Below are positions 62,336 through 64,000 of a stretch of DNA of 64,000 nt, piece by piece. The notes below the pieces were generated by a model. It was not told the origin of the DNA, ran no database searches, and was given only the letters and a program-made list of their open reading frames with translations. Numbering within the stretch: position 1 is the stretch's first letter; each line of letters opens with the position of its first letter. The stretch comes from Parus major (Eukaryota; Chordata; Aves; Passeriformes; Paridae), in NCBI RefSeq assembly GCF_001522545.3, contig NC_031769.1, positions 25,504,100-25,568,099 of the forward strand, given 5' to 3'. The translations under genes and the position numbers were made by a program.

Positions 62336-64000
62336 CTGAATGCTGCATTGTAGACTTCATCTGTCTCGATTTGTAGACAGGAGAAAGATTTCCTTTTTAA
62401 TCAGGGCATGCTGCAGAAAACCCAGAGGAGATTATTGCTTCTAGTTCATGCTTTTTATTTTCTAACAAAGAAGGCTATCTCGTTACTTTCTCATACTAGG
62501 TCGGAGCACGTATACAGCATCTCACATGTCAAGTGGCTTTAATTACCCTTCTAAAAGCGAGTGATTAGAAATAAAGCAAGTAGTGTTAAATCTCTGAACT
62601 ACTACTGAGGTTTTTCTGGACTTTCATTGGATAGGTTCTTTTGACTGCAGTGAGAATTTGCCTGAGTAAAAAGTGAAAAGAGGTTATAGCTTTAATTACT
62701 GAATTGAGCTACAGGAGAAATCAATGCCACATTCATTTAAATTTGCCATACTGGAGCCTGCCGTAGGCCTCATGAAACCACTGCCCTGCCTTTGTTACCC
62801 GTGCACATCTCAGAGGCTGATTTTTTTTTCACTGTTTCCTTACAGGTGGATTGTTACAGTTCCAAGTAACTGCAAGATGTGTCAGCAGCTGCTGCTGTTA
62901 TTGATAAATTGTGCAGCCACTTTGACTAGGACACACTGAGGTGCCTTTGAGGGAGCAAAATAAGAGGATTTAAAGGCAAAGCCCTAGATAGAGTGATATA
63001 TGAAGTGCTCAACCTGCCTGGGTGTGAATGGTTGTGCTGGGTTGATAGCTGTGCTATAATGTGTTCACAGTAATGTCTTACTGAAGGCAACACTACATAG
63101 TTTGAAAGGTCTGGGTAAACACTGTATGGCTGCACTCCTCCTCAAACAGACCTTAGGGGAAGGGTCTCACCTCCCTTTTGGGGGAAAAAAAGTATTATTT
63201 TTTTTTAATTTCTCAGGGCACAGTTTGCTCCCAGTGATGTGCCTGATTTTGTCTGTTCCTCTTTCCCTCTGGTTCTTCATTTACTGGGAAAACCTGAGTT
63301 TGCTGCCCTTTCTCCTTCTACAGCTAGGGTTAAATACAAGGAAGGCTCGCTCTCCTGTTTATTGTCCTGCCTACACAAAGCTGTGTCATCTCACTGGGCT
63401 CCTTCCTTCAACTTTCAAATTTTGTCATGGGCTTTTGCTGTTCTTTTCTGTCACTTGCAAGAGGATGTTTTTCCCTCTGTTTTTATGGGTTTGGATCTGA
63501 GGGTAGAAAGTGCAATAAACATCGAAATAAAGCCACAGTAAAAGTAAAGAAGGATCCACACACAGAGCCCAAGGATGTGCACTCTTTTGGTTATGTACTT
63601 AAAAGGCCCTTACATTTCTGTGCAAGAGGGAATGATTGCTTTTGAAAGTACATTTAGGGATATTCACAGAAATGCTTTGTGAATATCAGTGGATGAAGAC
63701 TTACATTTAAAGTAGTCAATGATGGAAAAAAAAATTGACACATAAACAACTTTTCAGGTTGCATGAGTTACAAAAATGCAGTGCAGTATGAAAACATACT
63801 GTCACTGCCTTGATTCAGAGGGTAAGCAAGGAGGAAGCAACTAGTCACATTGAAAAGGCAAGCATTAGGATTAAAAGTTAGAAAAGAAGATGGTGCCATT
63901 TTGCTTGAATACCCAACAGGCTGGTTTGCACTTGGTAAAGCAAAACATTTTGCTGGTATTGTCACATTGTTTTGAGCTGACATTTGGAAGTATGCATCTA
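62336..64000. other. non-coding tract to window end
   Basis: Mixed AT-rich DNA with a poly-T run near 62821 and an A/T run at about 63186-63209. A 10-bp inverted repeat occurs at 63659-63687. The 132-codon frame at 63102-63500 is hydrophobic because the strand is T-rich, and overlapping frames on the same strand are equally open. No gene or transposon is recognised. Confidence 0.55.

Noticed and set aside
63102..63500. Hydrophobic 132-codon frame
   Set aside because: Same composition effect; adjacent frames on the same strand are also open and no family is recognisable.
1..64000. CRISPR arrays, bacterial operons, ribosome binding sites
   Set aside because: The sequence is vertebrate nuclear DNA; no regularly spaced direct repeats or prokaryotic gene layout occur.

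Overview
This window looks like nuclear DNA from a bird, most likely a neoavian or passerine. Three CR1 non-LTR retrotransposon fragments are recognisable, and one LTR piece resembles the TguLTR5-type solo LTRs of songbird genomes. The rest is AT-rich, low-complexity DNA with simple repeats, and no multi-exon gene can be read. Family assignments come from memory of consensus sequences, not from a search.

Layout. Positions 155-405 hold a dense CpG island (about 37 CpGs by eye in about 245 bp), which is almost certainly a promoter. On the minus strand just beside it, an ATG at 431 in good context opens a 55-nt reading frame that ends at a GTGAGC splice donor inside the island. This is a candidate first coding exon of a gene running leftward out of the window. 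The alternative is a plus-strand (or bidirectional) promoter with the whole window as a giant first intron. From about 0.5 kb to 64 kb I find no coding exon I can defend; open frames are short and mostly overlap repeats or skewed composition.

Repeats. CR1 copies lie at about 14.20-15.12 kb, 34.83-35.74 kb and 41.67-42.43 kb. All three are on the minus strand, and the third is very degraded and looks much older. An LTR fragment sits at about 26.21-26.35 kb on the plus strand. Simple repeats include a (TA)n(CA)n microsatellite at 29.2 kb, a TTTA array at 26.5 kb, a TTTG array at 31.9 kb, two minor tandem duplications (21.0 and 30.8 kb), A/C-rich tracts (7.9, 13.1, 36.5 kb), a T-rich block (23.9-24.3 kb) and a polypyrimidine tract (43.6 kb).

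Other structure. There are several perfect short inverted repeats; the best is an 18-bp stem with an 8-nt loop at 1847-1890. An inverted pair of AP-1 consensus sites lies at 4376-4396. A segment at 58.32-58.76 kb, with paired TAATTA and paired TCF/LEF-type motifs, is the best guess for a conserved non-coding regulatory element. No new multi-gene system is evident. The interest here is regulatory and structural, and the comparative tests that would decide it are listed with each finding.
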